Shown here: positions 34,446-42,447 of the stretch, piece by piece
Numbering within the stretch: the stretch's first letter is position 1
Layout of the letters: the number at the start of each line of letters is the position of its first letter
Source of the DNA: Roseiarcus sp963807735
Lineage (GTDB): Bacteria; Pseudomonadota; Alphaproteobacteria; Rhizobiales; Beijerinckiaceae
Reading direction: 5' to 3'
Length of the DNA stretch: 64,000 bases
Assembly (NCBI GenBank): GCA_963807735.1
Contig: CAWEDI010000024.1
Location: 1-64,000 of the forward strand
Position numbers and translations under genes: made by a program
Notes under the pieces: generated by a model
Databases searched by the model: none
The model's input: only the letters and a program-made list of their open reading frames with translations
Told to the model about the DNA's origin: nothing

Positions 34446-35237
34446 ATGTCCATAGCCCGCAGCATCGCCCCGCATCTCCCTTACTTGCGCCGTTTCGCTC
34501 GCGCATTGGAAGGCGCCCAGACGGGAGGCGACGCCTTCGTCGCCGAGACGTTGGAAGTTCTCATCGCCGATCCCACGTCGTTTCCGACCGATGTGGCGCC
34601 CAAGGTCGGACTCTATCGAGTTTTCGTTAAATTGTGGTCTTCGACCCATCGCGGCGAGCGGCCTCAGCGCGCCAGCGCGCTGACCGACGCGCTGCAACGC
34701 AACCTCGAAGCCTTGCCGGCCTTGCCGCGGCAGGCGTTCTTGCTGCGAACGATGGAAGGGTTTTCGCTGGAGGAGGTCGCCTCCGTCCTCGAGATCAGCA
34801 CCGACGCCGTCGCCAAGCTGCTGGATACAGCCGGGCGCGAGATCGCCGAGCAGGTGGCGACCAGCGTGCTCATCATCGAGGATGAACCGATCATCGCGCT
34901 CGACATTGAAAGCATGGTGCGGGAACTCGGCCACGAGGTCACCGGCGTTGCGCGCACGCATCGCGAAGCGGTCGATATGGTCAAGGCGCGGCCGCCGGGT
35001 CTCGTCCTCGCCGACATCCAGCTTGCGGACGGAAGCTCCGGCCTCGACGCCGTTAACGAGATCTTGACCACGCTGGACGCGCCAGTCATTTTCATCACCG
35101 CGTTTCCGGAGCGCCTGCTGACGGGCGAGAAGCCTGAACCCGCGTTTCTGGTGACCAAGCCGTTCCGGCCGGAGACCGTGAAGGCGACCATCAGCCAGGC
35201 GCTGTTTTTCGATCGCAAGGCCGGTCGCAAATCCTAG
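34446..35237 (+). CDS. phyR: general stress response regulator PhyR
   Basis: The 263-residue protein joins an EcfG-like sigma mimic (residues 1-135, with ALPRQAFLLRTMEGFSLEEVASVLEIST) to a C-terminal receiver domain. The receiver has acidic residues IIEDEP, the phospho-acceptor Asp in VLADIQLADGSSG, the Thr in VIFITAFPE and the Lys in LVTKPFRPE. On phosphorylation the mimic captures NepR. The ATG at 34446 follows CAGGAGAATGA with good spacing. It is divergent from nepR-ecfG and shares the promoter region. Confidence 0.96.
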   Translation: MSIARSIAPHLPYLRRFARALEGAQTGGDAFVAETLEVLIADPTSFPTDVAPKVGLYRVFVKLWSSTHRGERPQRASALTDALQRNLEALPALPRQAFLLRTMEGFSLEEVASVLEISTDAVAKLLDTAGREIAEQVATSVLIIEDEPIIALDIESMVRELGHEVTGVARTHREAVDMVKARPPGLVLADIQLADGSSGLDAVNEILTTLDAPVIFITAFPERLLTGEKPEPAFLVTKPFRPETVKATISQALFFDRKAGRKS

Positions 35238-35247
35238 ATCGCCCGAT

Positions 35248-35604
35248 TTAGACGGCCGCCGCGCGTCGCACCAATTCCGCGACGACGCTGCGGAATGTCT
35301 CAAAACTGAACGGTTTCGGCAGCGTGAGGGCGTCCTCGAACTCGCTGCCCGGGGCTTCGGGGGCGTGACCGGTCGCGAAGGCGAACGGGATTCCCCGCCC
35401 GCGCAGCCGCCGCGCCACATCGTAGCTCTTGTCGCGCCCGAGGCTCAGATCGAGAATCGCGGCGTCGAGCGATTCGTTGGCCAGATTGAGCGCGGTGCTC
35501 AGATCGTAGGCGGGTCCGATCGTCTGGTGGCCGAGGTCGTCCAGCCAGTCCTGCGCCAGCATGGCGATCAGCGGCTCGTCATCGACGATCAGAATGCGTG
35601 ACAT
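35248..35604 (-). CDS. single-domain response regulator
   Basis: The 118-residue receiver has no output domain. The start at 35604 (MSRILIVDDEPLIAMLAQ) follows AAGGG. The phospho-acceptor Asp is in DAAILDLSLGRDKSYD, and the conserved Thr is in FAFATGHAPE. The conserved Lys is in LTLPKPFSFETF. FATGH and the DLSLG motif are of the FAT GUY type common in alphaproteobacterial stress signalling. It converges on phyR (10 bases between stops) and diverges from the hybrid kinase gene at 35657, so it may tune one or both. Confidence 0.87.
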   Translation of the reverse strand: MSRILIVDDEPLIAMLAQDWLDDLGHQTIGPAYDLSTALNLANESLDAAILDLSLGRDKSYDVARRLRGRGIPFAFATGHAPEAPGSEFEDALTLPKPFSFETFRSVVAELVRRAAAV

Positions 35605-35656
35605 TCGCCATACCCTTTGAGAAGAGACCGCGTCGGCGTTCGGGCGCCGATTTGAA

Positions 35657-37546
35657 TTGTCTCTGTTATCGCGCGCGTTCGACGCCGTAAACGTCATGTT
35701 GGCCGACCGCCAGCGGCGCACGGGGCTGGCGCTGACTAGCGGCGGGGTCGCGCTGTTGATCGTCGCGGCGGCGCTGGCGAGCGTGCTGATCTTTCGGGTC
35801 GCCGACGCGACCGATTGGGTTGAGCATACTTACTTGGTGCGTGGCGACGTCGCGCGGCTCGAAAGCGCGCTTGACGGCGTTGAGATCGCTGCCCGCGATC
35901 GCGTGCTGACGAAAGCCGGGGACTCGCAGAGCGCCTACGCCGCCGACCGCGCCGCGATCGACGCCGACGTCAAGGCGCTGCGCGAATTGGTCGCCGACAA
36001 TCCGACGCAGATCGACCGTCTCGACCAGTTGCGGGCGCTGACGCAAGCGCGGTTTCGCGCTCTTGACCCGCTCTTTCAACAGGTCGCGCTGACCGATCCG
36101 GCGCCGTTCGATGTCGGCGCGAGCGGCGGTCTCGCCTCTATCCGCGCCTTGATCGACGACTTCGACGGCGCCGAGCGCCGGCTGCTGGTCGAGCGGCAAC
36201 GCACAGCGATCCAACTGGAGAAGGGACTGCTCGCCGCAATCGTGTTCTGTCTGTTCAGCGCCGCCACTGTCTCGGTCGCGGTGACGCGCACCAACTGGTC
36301 TTATCTCACCGACCTTCGCGCGCAGGCCGATGCGCTGAAAGCCGAAAGCGAAAGCCGCCGCAAGGCGGAAGGGCTGTTGTTGCAGGTGCAGAAGCTTGAG
36401 ACGGTCGGTCAGCTTACTGCCGGGATCGCGCACGATTTCAATAATTTGCTGACGATCGTGCTCGGCAATCTCGATACCGCGCGGCTGCGGCTGCAATCGG
36501 GAGCGGCGGCCGAGCGTGTCGCCGGCGCCATCGAGACGGCGGCTCAGGGCGCGCGCCGCGCGGCGACGCTCACCCAGCGATTGCTGGCCTTTTCGCGCCA
36601 GCAGGCGCTCGCGCCGCGGCAACTCGATCTCAACAAGACCGTCGCCGCGATCTCCGAGGTGCTTGAACGCAGCGTGGGGGAGACGGTCAAGCTCGAAACC
36701 GTGCTCGCCGCGGGCCTGTGGCCGGCGTTCGCCGACGGTCATCAAGTCGAGAACGCGATCGTCAACCTCGTCGTCAACGCTCGCGACGCGATGCCGGACG
36801 GCGGCCGGATCACGCTTGAGACCGCGAACGCGCATCTCGACGAAGCCTATGCCGCCCAGTTCGGCGACGTCGCAGCGGGCCAATATGTGATGATGTCGGT
36901 CACCGATACCGGCGTCGGTATCGCCAGCGCCATTCTGCCGAAAGTTTTCGACCCTTTCTTCACGACCAAGGCGCCGGGAAAGGGCACTGGGCTCGGGCTC
37001 GCGATGATCCACGGCTTTGTAAAGCAATCCAGGGGCCATATCCGCATCTACAGCGAGTTAGGGCAGGGCACGTCGGTGAAAATTTACCTTCCCCGCATGA
37101 CCGCGGCGCTCGAGCCGGCCGCCGCGCCGCTTGTCGGAGCGGACGAGGGCGAAACACCGAGGGCGCAAACCGGCGAGGCGGTGCTGTTGGTGGAGGACGA
37201 TGACGGCGTACGCGAATTCGCGGTCGCGGCGCTCGAAGGGCTTGGCTACCGCGTGCTGCCGGCCCGCGAGGCCGCCGGCGCGTTGGATTTGTTGCGCGGC
37301 GCGGAGCGCATCGATCTCATCTTTACCGACGTCGTGTTGCCGGGCGGCGTCAACGGCCGGCAACTCGCGGAGCAGGCGCGCGGGCTGCGGCCCGCCGCGC
37401 CGGTTCTGTACACGACCGGGTACACGCGCAACGCCATTGTCCACGGCGGCCGGCTCGACGCCGATGTGCGCTTGCTCGGCAAACCTTACACGCAGGACAT
37501 GCTGGCGCGCGCGGTGCGCCGCCTCATCGACGAATCGCGCGCCTGA
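35657..37546 (+). CDS. membrane hybrid histidine kinase with C-terminal receiver
   Basis: The 629-residue product has a helix at about residues 25-48 and a CHASE3-like extracytoplasmic segment (VEHTYLVRGDVARLESALDGVE, then RDRVLTKAGDSQSAYAADR). A second helix (about 193-212) and a coiled linker follow. The HisKA motif is TAGIAHDFNNLLTIVLGNL, with the phospho-acceptor His. The HATPase domain has NAIVNLVVNARDAMP, VTDTGVGI, FFTTKAPGKGTGLGLAM. A receiver ends the protein, with Asp in LIFTDVVLPGG and Lys in LLGKPYT. TTG at 35657 opens the frame; ATG at 35696 is an alternative. It belongs to the same family as the kinase at 51442-53703. Confidence 0.9.
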   Translation: MSLLSRAFDAVNVMLADRQRRTGLALTSGGVALLIVAAALASVLIFRVADATDWVEHTYLVRGDVARLESALDGVEIAARDRVLTKAGDSQSAYAADRAAIDADVKALRELVADNPTQIDRLDQLRALTQARFRALDPLFQQVALTDPAPFDVGASGGLASIRALIDDFDGAERRLLVERQRTAIQLEKGLLAAIVFCLFSAATVSVAVTRTNWSYLTDLRAQADALKAESESRRKAEGLLLQVQKLETVGQLTAGIAHDFNNLLTIVLGNLDTARLRLQSGAAAERVAGAIETAAQGARRAATLTQRLLAFSRQQALAPRQLDLNKTVAAISEVLERSVGETVKLETVLAAGLWPAFADGHQVENAIVNLVVNARDAMPDGGRITLETANAHLDEAYAAQFGDVAAGQYVMMSVTDTGVGIASAILPKVFDPFFTTKAPGKGTGLGLAMIHGFVKQSRGHIRIYSELGQGTSVKIYLPRMTAALEPAAAPLVGADEGETPRAQTGEAVLLVEDDDGVREFAVAALEGLGYRVLPAREAAGALDLLRGAERIDLIFTDVVLPGGVNGRQLAEQARGLRPAAPVLYTTGYTRNAIVHGGRLDADVRLLGKPYTQDMLARAVRRLIDESRA

Positions 37547-37550
37547 AAAT

Positions 37551-39626
37551 TCAAGCGAGCAACATCAGCGAGCGCGGGAACAGGTGCGCTTGCAGTTTGC
37601 CCGCTTTGCGAGTCAGAGCTTGGCCCTCGGTACGGTCGCCCGACGCCGTGTCAATCACGATCCTCCAGCCTCTCCCCTTGCGTTCCGGCAACGTGAATGA
37701 GGTCGTGGCGTCGACGGCGTTGTATAAAATCAGCGCCTCCTTCCACGCCGCGCCGCCGGTATTGCGCGCGAGCCGCAGCCCAATGGTGGTGGCGCCCGCG
37801 TCGTTCCACGCCTCGTCTGTCTGGAACCCGCCCGCGGGATTGAGCCACTCCACGGTCATGCCGTCGCGGAAATTGTCGCGTCTCAGTAGCGGTTGGGCCT
37901 TGCGATGCCGGATTAGCTCGCGGGTGAAATCGGTCAATTTTCGACCCGCGTCGTCGATCTTGTCCCAATGCAACCAGGAAATCTCGTTGTCCTGCGCATA
38001 GGCGTTGTTGTTGCCGTTCTGGGTGCGTCCGAACTCGTCGCCAGCCAGGATCATCGGCGCGCCATGCGAGAACAGCAGGGTGGCGAGGAAGTTGCGCTTC
38101 TGCCGTTCGCGCGCGGCGCGGATGCCGGCGTCGTCGGTCGGCCCTTCGGCCCCGAGATTATAGCTGCGGTTGTCGGAATGGCCGTCCTTGTTGTCCTCGC
38201 CGTTGGCCTCGTTGTGGCGCTCGTTATAAGAGACGAGGTCGTTGAGGGTGAAGCCGTCGTGCGCGGTGACGAAATTGACGCTCGCCCACGGCCGCCGGCC
38301 GCGCAAATCGTAGACGTCGCCGGAACCGGTGACCCGCGCCGCGAGATCGCGCGTCGTTCCGTGCTCGCCGCGCCAGTAGTCGCGAATGCTGTCGCGGAAC
38401 TTGTCGTTCCACTCCGACCAACCCGGCGGGAAACCGCCGACCTGATAGCCGCCGGGGCCGATGTCCCAGGGCTCGCCGATCAGCTTGACCCGCGACAGCG
38501 TCGGGTCCTGCCCGACCGCGTCGAAGAAGCCGCTGCGTTGATCGAAGCCGTTCGGCTCGCGGCCGAGAATGGTGCCGAGGTCGAAGCGGAAGCCGTCGAC
38601 CTCCATCTCGCGCGCCCAGTAGCGCAGCGAATCGAGCACCATCTGCAACACGCGCGGATGCGAGGTGTTGATGGTGTTGCCGGTCCCGGTGTCGTTGATG
38701 TAGTAGCGCGCCTCGTTCGGCATCGTGCGGTAATAAGAGAAGTTGTCGATGCCCTTGAACGCCAGCGTCGGGCCTTTTTCGTTGCCCTCGGCGGTGTGGT
38801 TGTAGACGACGTCCATGATGACTTCGAGCCCGGCGTCGTGAAACGCCCGCACCATGTCGCGGAAGCCGGCCAGCCCCTTGGGGCCGAGGTAGCGCGTCAT
38901 CGGCGCGAAGAAACCCAGGGAGTTGTAGCCCCAATAGTTGCGCAGGCCCTTCTGCAACAGATGGTCGTCGTCGGCGAACCAGTGGATCGGCATCAGTTCG
39001 ACCGAGGTCACGCCGAGGCTCTTGAGGTAGCCGATCACGTCCTTCTGCGCCAAACCCTCGAAGGTGCCGCGGAGCGCTTCGGGGACGGCGGGATGCAGCT
39101 TGGTGAAGCCGCGCACATGGGTTTCGTAGATGACCGCGCGCCGCCAGGGAACCCGCGGACGGTTGGGCAGCCGGGATCGCTCCGTCTCTATCACCACGCA
39201 TTTCGGCATTGACGCCGCGCTGTCGGTCTCGTCGAAGGAAAGGTCGGCCGCTTCGTCCTCGAACTTGTAGCCGTAAGTTGGTTGGCCCCATTGAATTTCG
39301 CCGGAAATCAGTTTGGCGTAGGGATCAATCAGCAGCTTGTTGGGGTTGAAACGGTGCCCGGCCTCCGGGTTGTGCGGCCCATGCACGCGGTAACCATACA
39401 ACTGGCCGGGGCCGATTCCCGGGACATAGCCGTGCCAGATTTCATGGGTGTATTCGGGCAGCGTGATGCGTTCGATTTCATTGCCGGTGGAGTCGAACAG
39501 GCAAAGCTCGACGCGCTCAGCGTAGGCGGAAAACAGCGAGAAGTTCGTCCCCTGTCCGTCGAAGGATGCGCCAAGCCGCGTAGGATCGCCGGCTTCGATG
39601 ATCCGCGAAGTTTTGCCCTGAAACAT
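37551..39626 (-). CDS. glgX: glycogen debranching enzyme
   Basis: The 691-residue GH13 isoamylase-type enzyme cleaves alpha-1,6 branches of glycogen. I start at ATG 39626 (MFQGKTSRIIEAGDPTRLGASF) behind GGGGG. The carbohydrate-binding module 48 region comes first, then GH13 motifs: MDVVYNHTAE, DGFRFDLGTILG (with the nucleophile Asp), LIGEPWDIG (with the acid Glu) and VNFVTAHDGFTLNDL. SHGAPMILAGDEFGRTQNGNNNAYAQDN follows, in pieces. Length suits GlgX. Its promoter is of the EcfG type, and it converges with the hybrid kinase gene, four bases away. Confidence 0.95.
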   Translation of the reverse strand: MFQGKTSRIIEAGDPTRLGASFDGQGTNFSLFSAYAERVELCLFDSTGNEIERITLPEYTHEIWHGYVPGIGPGQLYGYRVHGPHNPEAGHRFNPNKLLIDPYAKLISGEIQWGQPTYGYKFEDEAADLSFDETDSAASMPKCVVIETERSRLPNRPRVPWRRAVIYETHVRGFTKLHPAVPEALRGTFEGLAQKDVIGYLKSLGVTSVELMPIHWFADDDHLLQKGLRNYWGYNSLGFFAPMTRYLGPKGLAGFRDMVRAFHDAGLEVIMDVVYNHTAEGNEKGPTLAFKGIDNFSYYRTMPNEARYYINDTGTGNTINTSHPRVLQMVLDSLRYWAREMEVDGFRFDLGTILGREPNGFDQRSGFFDAVGQDPTLSRVKLIGEPWDIGPGGYQVGGFPPGWSEWNDKFRDSIRDYWRGEHGTTRDLAARVTGSGDVYDLRGRRPWASVNFVTAHDGFTLNDLVSYNERHNEANGEDNKDGHSDNRSYNLGAEGPTDDAGIRAARERQKRNFLATLLFSHGAPMILAGDEFGRTQNGNNNAYAQDNEISWLHWDKIDDAGRKLTDFTRELIRHRKAQPLLRRDNFRDGMTVEWLNPAGGFQTDEAWNDAGATTIGLRLARNTGGAAWKEALILYNAVDATTSFTLPERKGRGWRIVIDTASGDRTEGQALTRKAGKLQAHLFPRSLMLLA

Positions 39627-39679
39627 GCGACCCCCAGTCCGAAAAATCAGCGCGTGCTCTTTCCGTCGCCCAGGGGCAA

Positions 39680-39705
39680 AACGCAAAGGCAGCGCGTAAA
39701 GTTCC
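39680..39705 (-). promoter_or_regulatory. EcfG (general stress) promoter of glgX
   Basis: On the minus strand GGAAC (39705-39701), a 17-base spacer and CGTT (39683-39680) match the EcfG consensus with the longer accepted spacing. The -10 lies 54 bases before the glgX ATG. Confidence 0.68.
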
Positions 39706-39760
39706 GGGCCGTCGCAATGGCCAAAATGTGGCGAGACTCGGCGCGCAGGCGATTTCCTGC

Positions 39761-39785
39761 GGAACTTCGACGCGGAGTGGGCGTT
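39761..39785 (+). promoter_or_regulatory. EcfG (general stress) promoter of the BON-domain gene
   Basis: GGAAC 39761-39765, a 16-base spacer and CGTT 39782-39785, exactly the EcfG consensus, 55 bases before the BON gene ATG. It stands back to back with the glgX promoter, the two -35 elements being 55 bases apart. Confidence 0.75.
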
Positions 39786-39840
39786 TCGCTGATAAGGTTC
39801 CGGCGCATCGCCGGTCAATAACGCAACGGAGGAAGGGTCA

Positions 39841-40110
39841 ATGACCGACGTCGCAGAAAAAACATCGGGGAAGTTGGCGTATCCCTATGGGCGCGTCTCC
39901 ACCGACGAAGAGGTTTTGGCTGCGGTGCTCAACGCGCTGCATCATAATTCCGGCGTACCGCAGGATCAGTTGCGCGTCGAGGTTCGTCACGGTCATGTCG
40001 TGCTGAGCGGGAAGGTCGACGAGGAGTTCCAACGCAATCTCGCTGAGCAGGCGGCGACCACGGCGCCGGGCGTCACCGAGGTTACAAACGAGATCACGCT
40101 GGCTAGCTGA
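39841..40110 (+). CDS. BON-domain protein
   Basis: The 89-residue product is almost entirely one BON domain: VSTDEEVLAAVLNAL, GVPQDQLRVEVRHGHVVLSGKVDEE, LAEQAATTAPGVTEVTNEI, with the central Gly of the family in HVVLSGKVD. It has no signal peptide, so it is probably cytosolic, unlike the periplasmic OsmY. BON domains are thought to bind membranes or lipids in osmotic or general stress. The start ATG follows ACGGAGGAAGGGTCA, and an EcfG promoter lies upstream, which supports a stress role. Confidence 0.85.
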   Translation: MTDVAEKTSGKLAYPYGRVSTDEEVLAAVLNALHHNSGVPQDQLRVEVRHGHVVLSGKVDEEFQRNLAEQAATTAPGVTEVTNEITLAS

Positions 40111-40134
40111 AACCCCCGACGAGGCGCGGCACGG

Positions 40135-41767
40135 TCAGACCAGGCGGCTTTGCGTCTTCGCCGCCGCGATGAAGCTGGAAAACAGGGGATGCGGTTCAAA
40201 CGGCCGGGATTTCAATTCCGGGTGGTATTGCACCCCAATGAACCAGGGATGGTCGACGAGTTCGATCGTCTCTGGCAACAGGCCGTCCGGCGACATGCCG
40301 GCGAACCGCATCCCGTTAGCCTCCAGCCGAGCACGATAAGCCGTATTGACCTCGTAACGGTGTCGGTGCCGCTCGGAAATTTCGGTTGCGCCGTAAATCT
40401 GCGCGATCTTCGACCCCTCGGCGAGGTGCGCGCGATAAGCCCCAAGCCGCATGGTGCCGCCGAGGTCGCCCTCGGCGCGGCGTAACTCCAGTTCGTTGCC
40501 GCGCAACCATTCCGTCATCAGTCCGACCACCGGCTCAGCCGTCGCGCCGAATTCGCTGGAGTTGGCCTCGCCAACCCCTGCAAGCGAGCGGGCGGCCTCG
40601 ATGACGGCCATCTGCATGCCGAAACAAATGCCGAAATAGGGCGCCTTGCGTTCGCGGGCGAATTTCGCCGCCAGAATCTTTCCCTCCGCGCCGCGGGCGC
40701 CGAATCCGCCGGGCACCAGGATGCCGTGGACATTCTCAAGTTTCGGCGCGGGATCGCCGCTCTCAAAAATCTCGCTCTCGATCCATTCGAGATTGACCCG
40801 CACGCGGTTGGCCATGCCGCCGTGGGTCAGCGCCTCGATCAGGGACTTGTAGGCGTCCTTCAGACCCGTATATTTGCCGACGATGGCGATCGTCACCTCG
40901 CCCTCGGGGGTGTGGTAGGACTTCGACACGCTCTCCCAGCGCCGCATGTTGGGCTTCGGCGCAGGCTCGATGCCGAAGGCGGCGAGCACCTCGCGATCGA
41001 GCCCGGCGGCGTGGTAGGCGGCCGGGACGTCGTAGATAGAGCCCGGCACGTCGCGCGCCTCGACGACGGCGCTCTCGCGGACGTTGCAGAATAGCCCGAG
41101 CTTGCGCCGCTCCTCGCGCGGAATCTCGCGGTCGCAGCGACACAGCAGGATATGCGGCTGAATGCCGATCGAGCGCAGTCTCCTTCACCGAATGCTGCGT
41201 CGGCTTGGTCTTCAGTTCGCCGGCCGTCGGGATATAGGGCAGCAGCGTCGCGTGGATATAGACCACATGCCCGCGCGGCAGATCGTTGCCAAGTTGGCGG
41301 ATCGCCTCGAAGAACGGCAGGCCCTCGATGTCGCCGACGGTGCCGCCGATCTCCACCAACACGAAGTCGATCCCCTCATTGCCTTCGCGCACGAACTCCT
41401 TGATCGCGTTGGTGACGTGCGGAATCACCTGGACGGTGGCGCCGAGGAAGTCGCCGCGCCGCTCGCGGGCGATCAGCTCCTGGTAAATCCGTCCGGTGGT
41501 GATGTTGTCCTGGCGATTGGCGGAGCGTCCGGTGAAGCGCTCGTAATGGCCGAGGTCGAGGTCGGTTTCGGCGCCGTCGTCGGTGACGAACACCTCGCCG
41601 TGCTGCGTCGGGCTCATCGTCCCGGGATCGACGTTGAGATAGGGGTCGAGTTTCCTCAGCCGCACGGTATAGCCACGCGCTTGCAGGAGCGCGCCGAGCG
41701 CCGCCGAAGCCAGACCCTTGCCGAGCGAGGAAACCACGCCGCCGGTGATGAAGATATACCGCGCCAT
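40135..41767 (-). CDS. pyrG: CTP synthase (one apparent frameshift)
   Basis: The enzyme makes CTP from UTP, ATP and glutamine, and has about 543 residues once the frames are joined. The amidoligase half starts MARYIFITGGVVSSLGKGLASAA with the P-loop, then KLDPYLNVDPGTMSPTQHGEVFVTDDGAETDLDLGHYERF in parts and VEIGGTVGDIEG. After TKPTQHSVKE the frame breaks at about 41182-41184, where one extra A would restore LRSIGIQPDILLCRCDR. The glutaminase half has PYFGICFGMQMAVIEAARS with the catalytic Cys, and His/Glu in GVQYHPELKSRPFEPHP. This core gene is almost certainly intact in the organism, so the shift is probably a base-calling error. A secreted-protein gene lies just upstream. Confidence 0.95.
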
Positions 41768-41822
41768 GGGGCTTTCCCTCTAGCGCAGGAAGTCCGATTC
41801 GCGAAGCGCTAAGTTGCGAGGG

Positions 41823-42242
41823 TCACTTGAACGGGGTCGTGCAGACCACGTACTGATCCGCTACCGTCTCGCGATCGCCCTGCTTTTCCCGCACGAAATA
41901 CAGGTAGCAGACGCTAATCGCGCCGCTGCGGCGGTCGACGCGGAATACGCCGCCCTCCTGTTCGTTCCGGCTCGTCGCCAGAGCGTAGTCGCCGGCCGGC
42001 TGGTTAATCGCTCCCTCGCCGCCGCGGTAACAGGCGGTAACGCCGTAGGCCCCAGGGCCGACCTCCGTCTTGCCGGGGTTGTGGGCGAACTGACAGGCGA
42101 TCACTTCGCCGGTCAGCTTGTCCAGGCGGTACATTAGCGAAAGATTTATCTGGGGCGCGGGAAGGAACTCGAAGCGCTCGTCGGCGCCGGCGACGTTTGC
42201 GGCAAACAGCCAGATTCCCAAGGCCGACATCGATCTTCGCAT
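41823..42242 (-). CDS. secreted hypothetical protein upstream of pyrG
   Basis: The 139-residue product has a short signal peptide (MRRSMSALGIWLFAANVAGA, cut before DERF). The mature part looks like repeated beta strands: MYRLDKLTGEVIACQFAHN, AYGVTACYRGGEGAIN, GGVFRVDRRSGAISVCYLYF. The two matching YRLD/FRVDR..G.I..C elements suggest an internal duplication. Four cysteines could pair. I do not recognise a family. It precedes pyrG by 55 bases on the same strand. Confidence 0.6.
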   Translation of the reverse strand: MRRSMSALGIWLFAANVAGADERFEFLPAPQINLSLMYRLDKLTGEVIACQFAHNPGKTEVGPGAYGVTACYRGGEGAINQPAGDYALATSRNEQEGGVFRVDRRSGAISVCYLYFVREKQGDRETVADQYVVCTTPFK

Positions 42243-42447
42243 GGCTCGCCTCCCCGCAATTCGCCGTCCGCGAGCCTAGCGCATGGCGAGCCCGGCGTCC
42301 GAAACGGCCGGCGAAGCTGCCCTGCGTTCACGAAACCGAAACCACGCCTTTCTAAATGAAATCAGACGTTAGCCGGTCGAGCGTCCCGCCGCCGATGGAC
42401 AGCGCGTCGAGCTTGGCTTAAAAAGCCAACCTTAGGGGAAAGCGAAT
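42243..42447. other. divergent promoter gap
   Basis: These 205 bases separate the secreted-protein/pyrG unit (minus) from the L,D-transpeptidase gene (plus). No EcfG-type promoter, repeat or small gene was found. AGGGGAAAG before the ATG at 42448 is the transpeptidase ribosome site. Confidence 0.4.
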
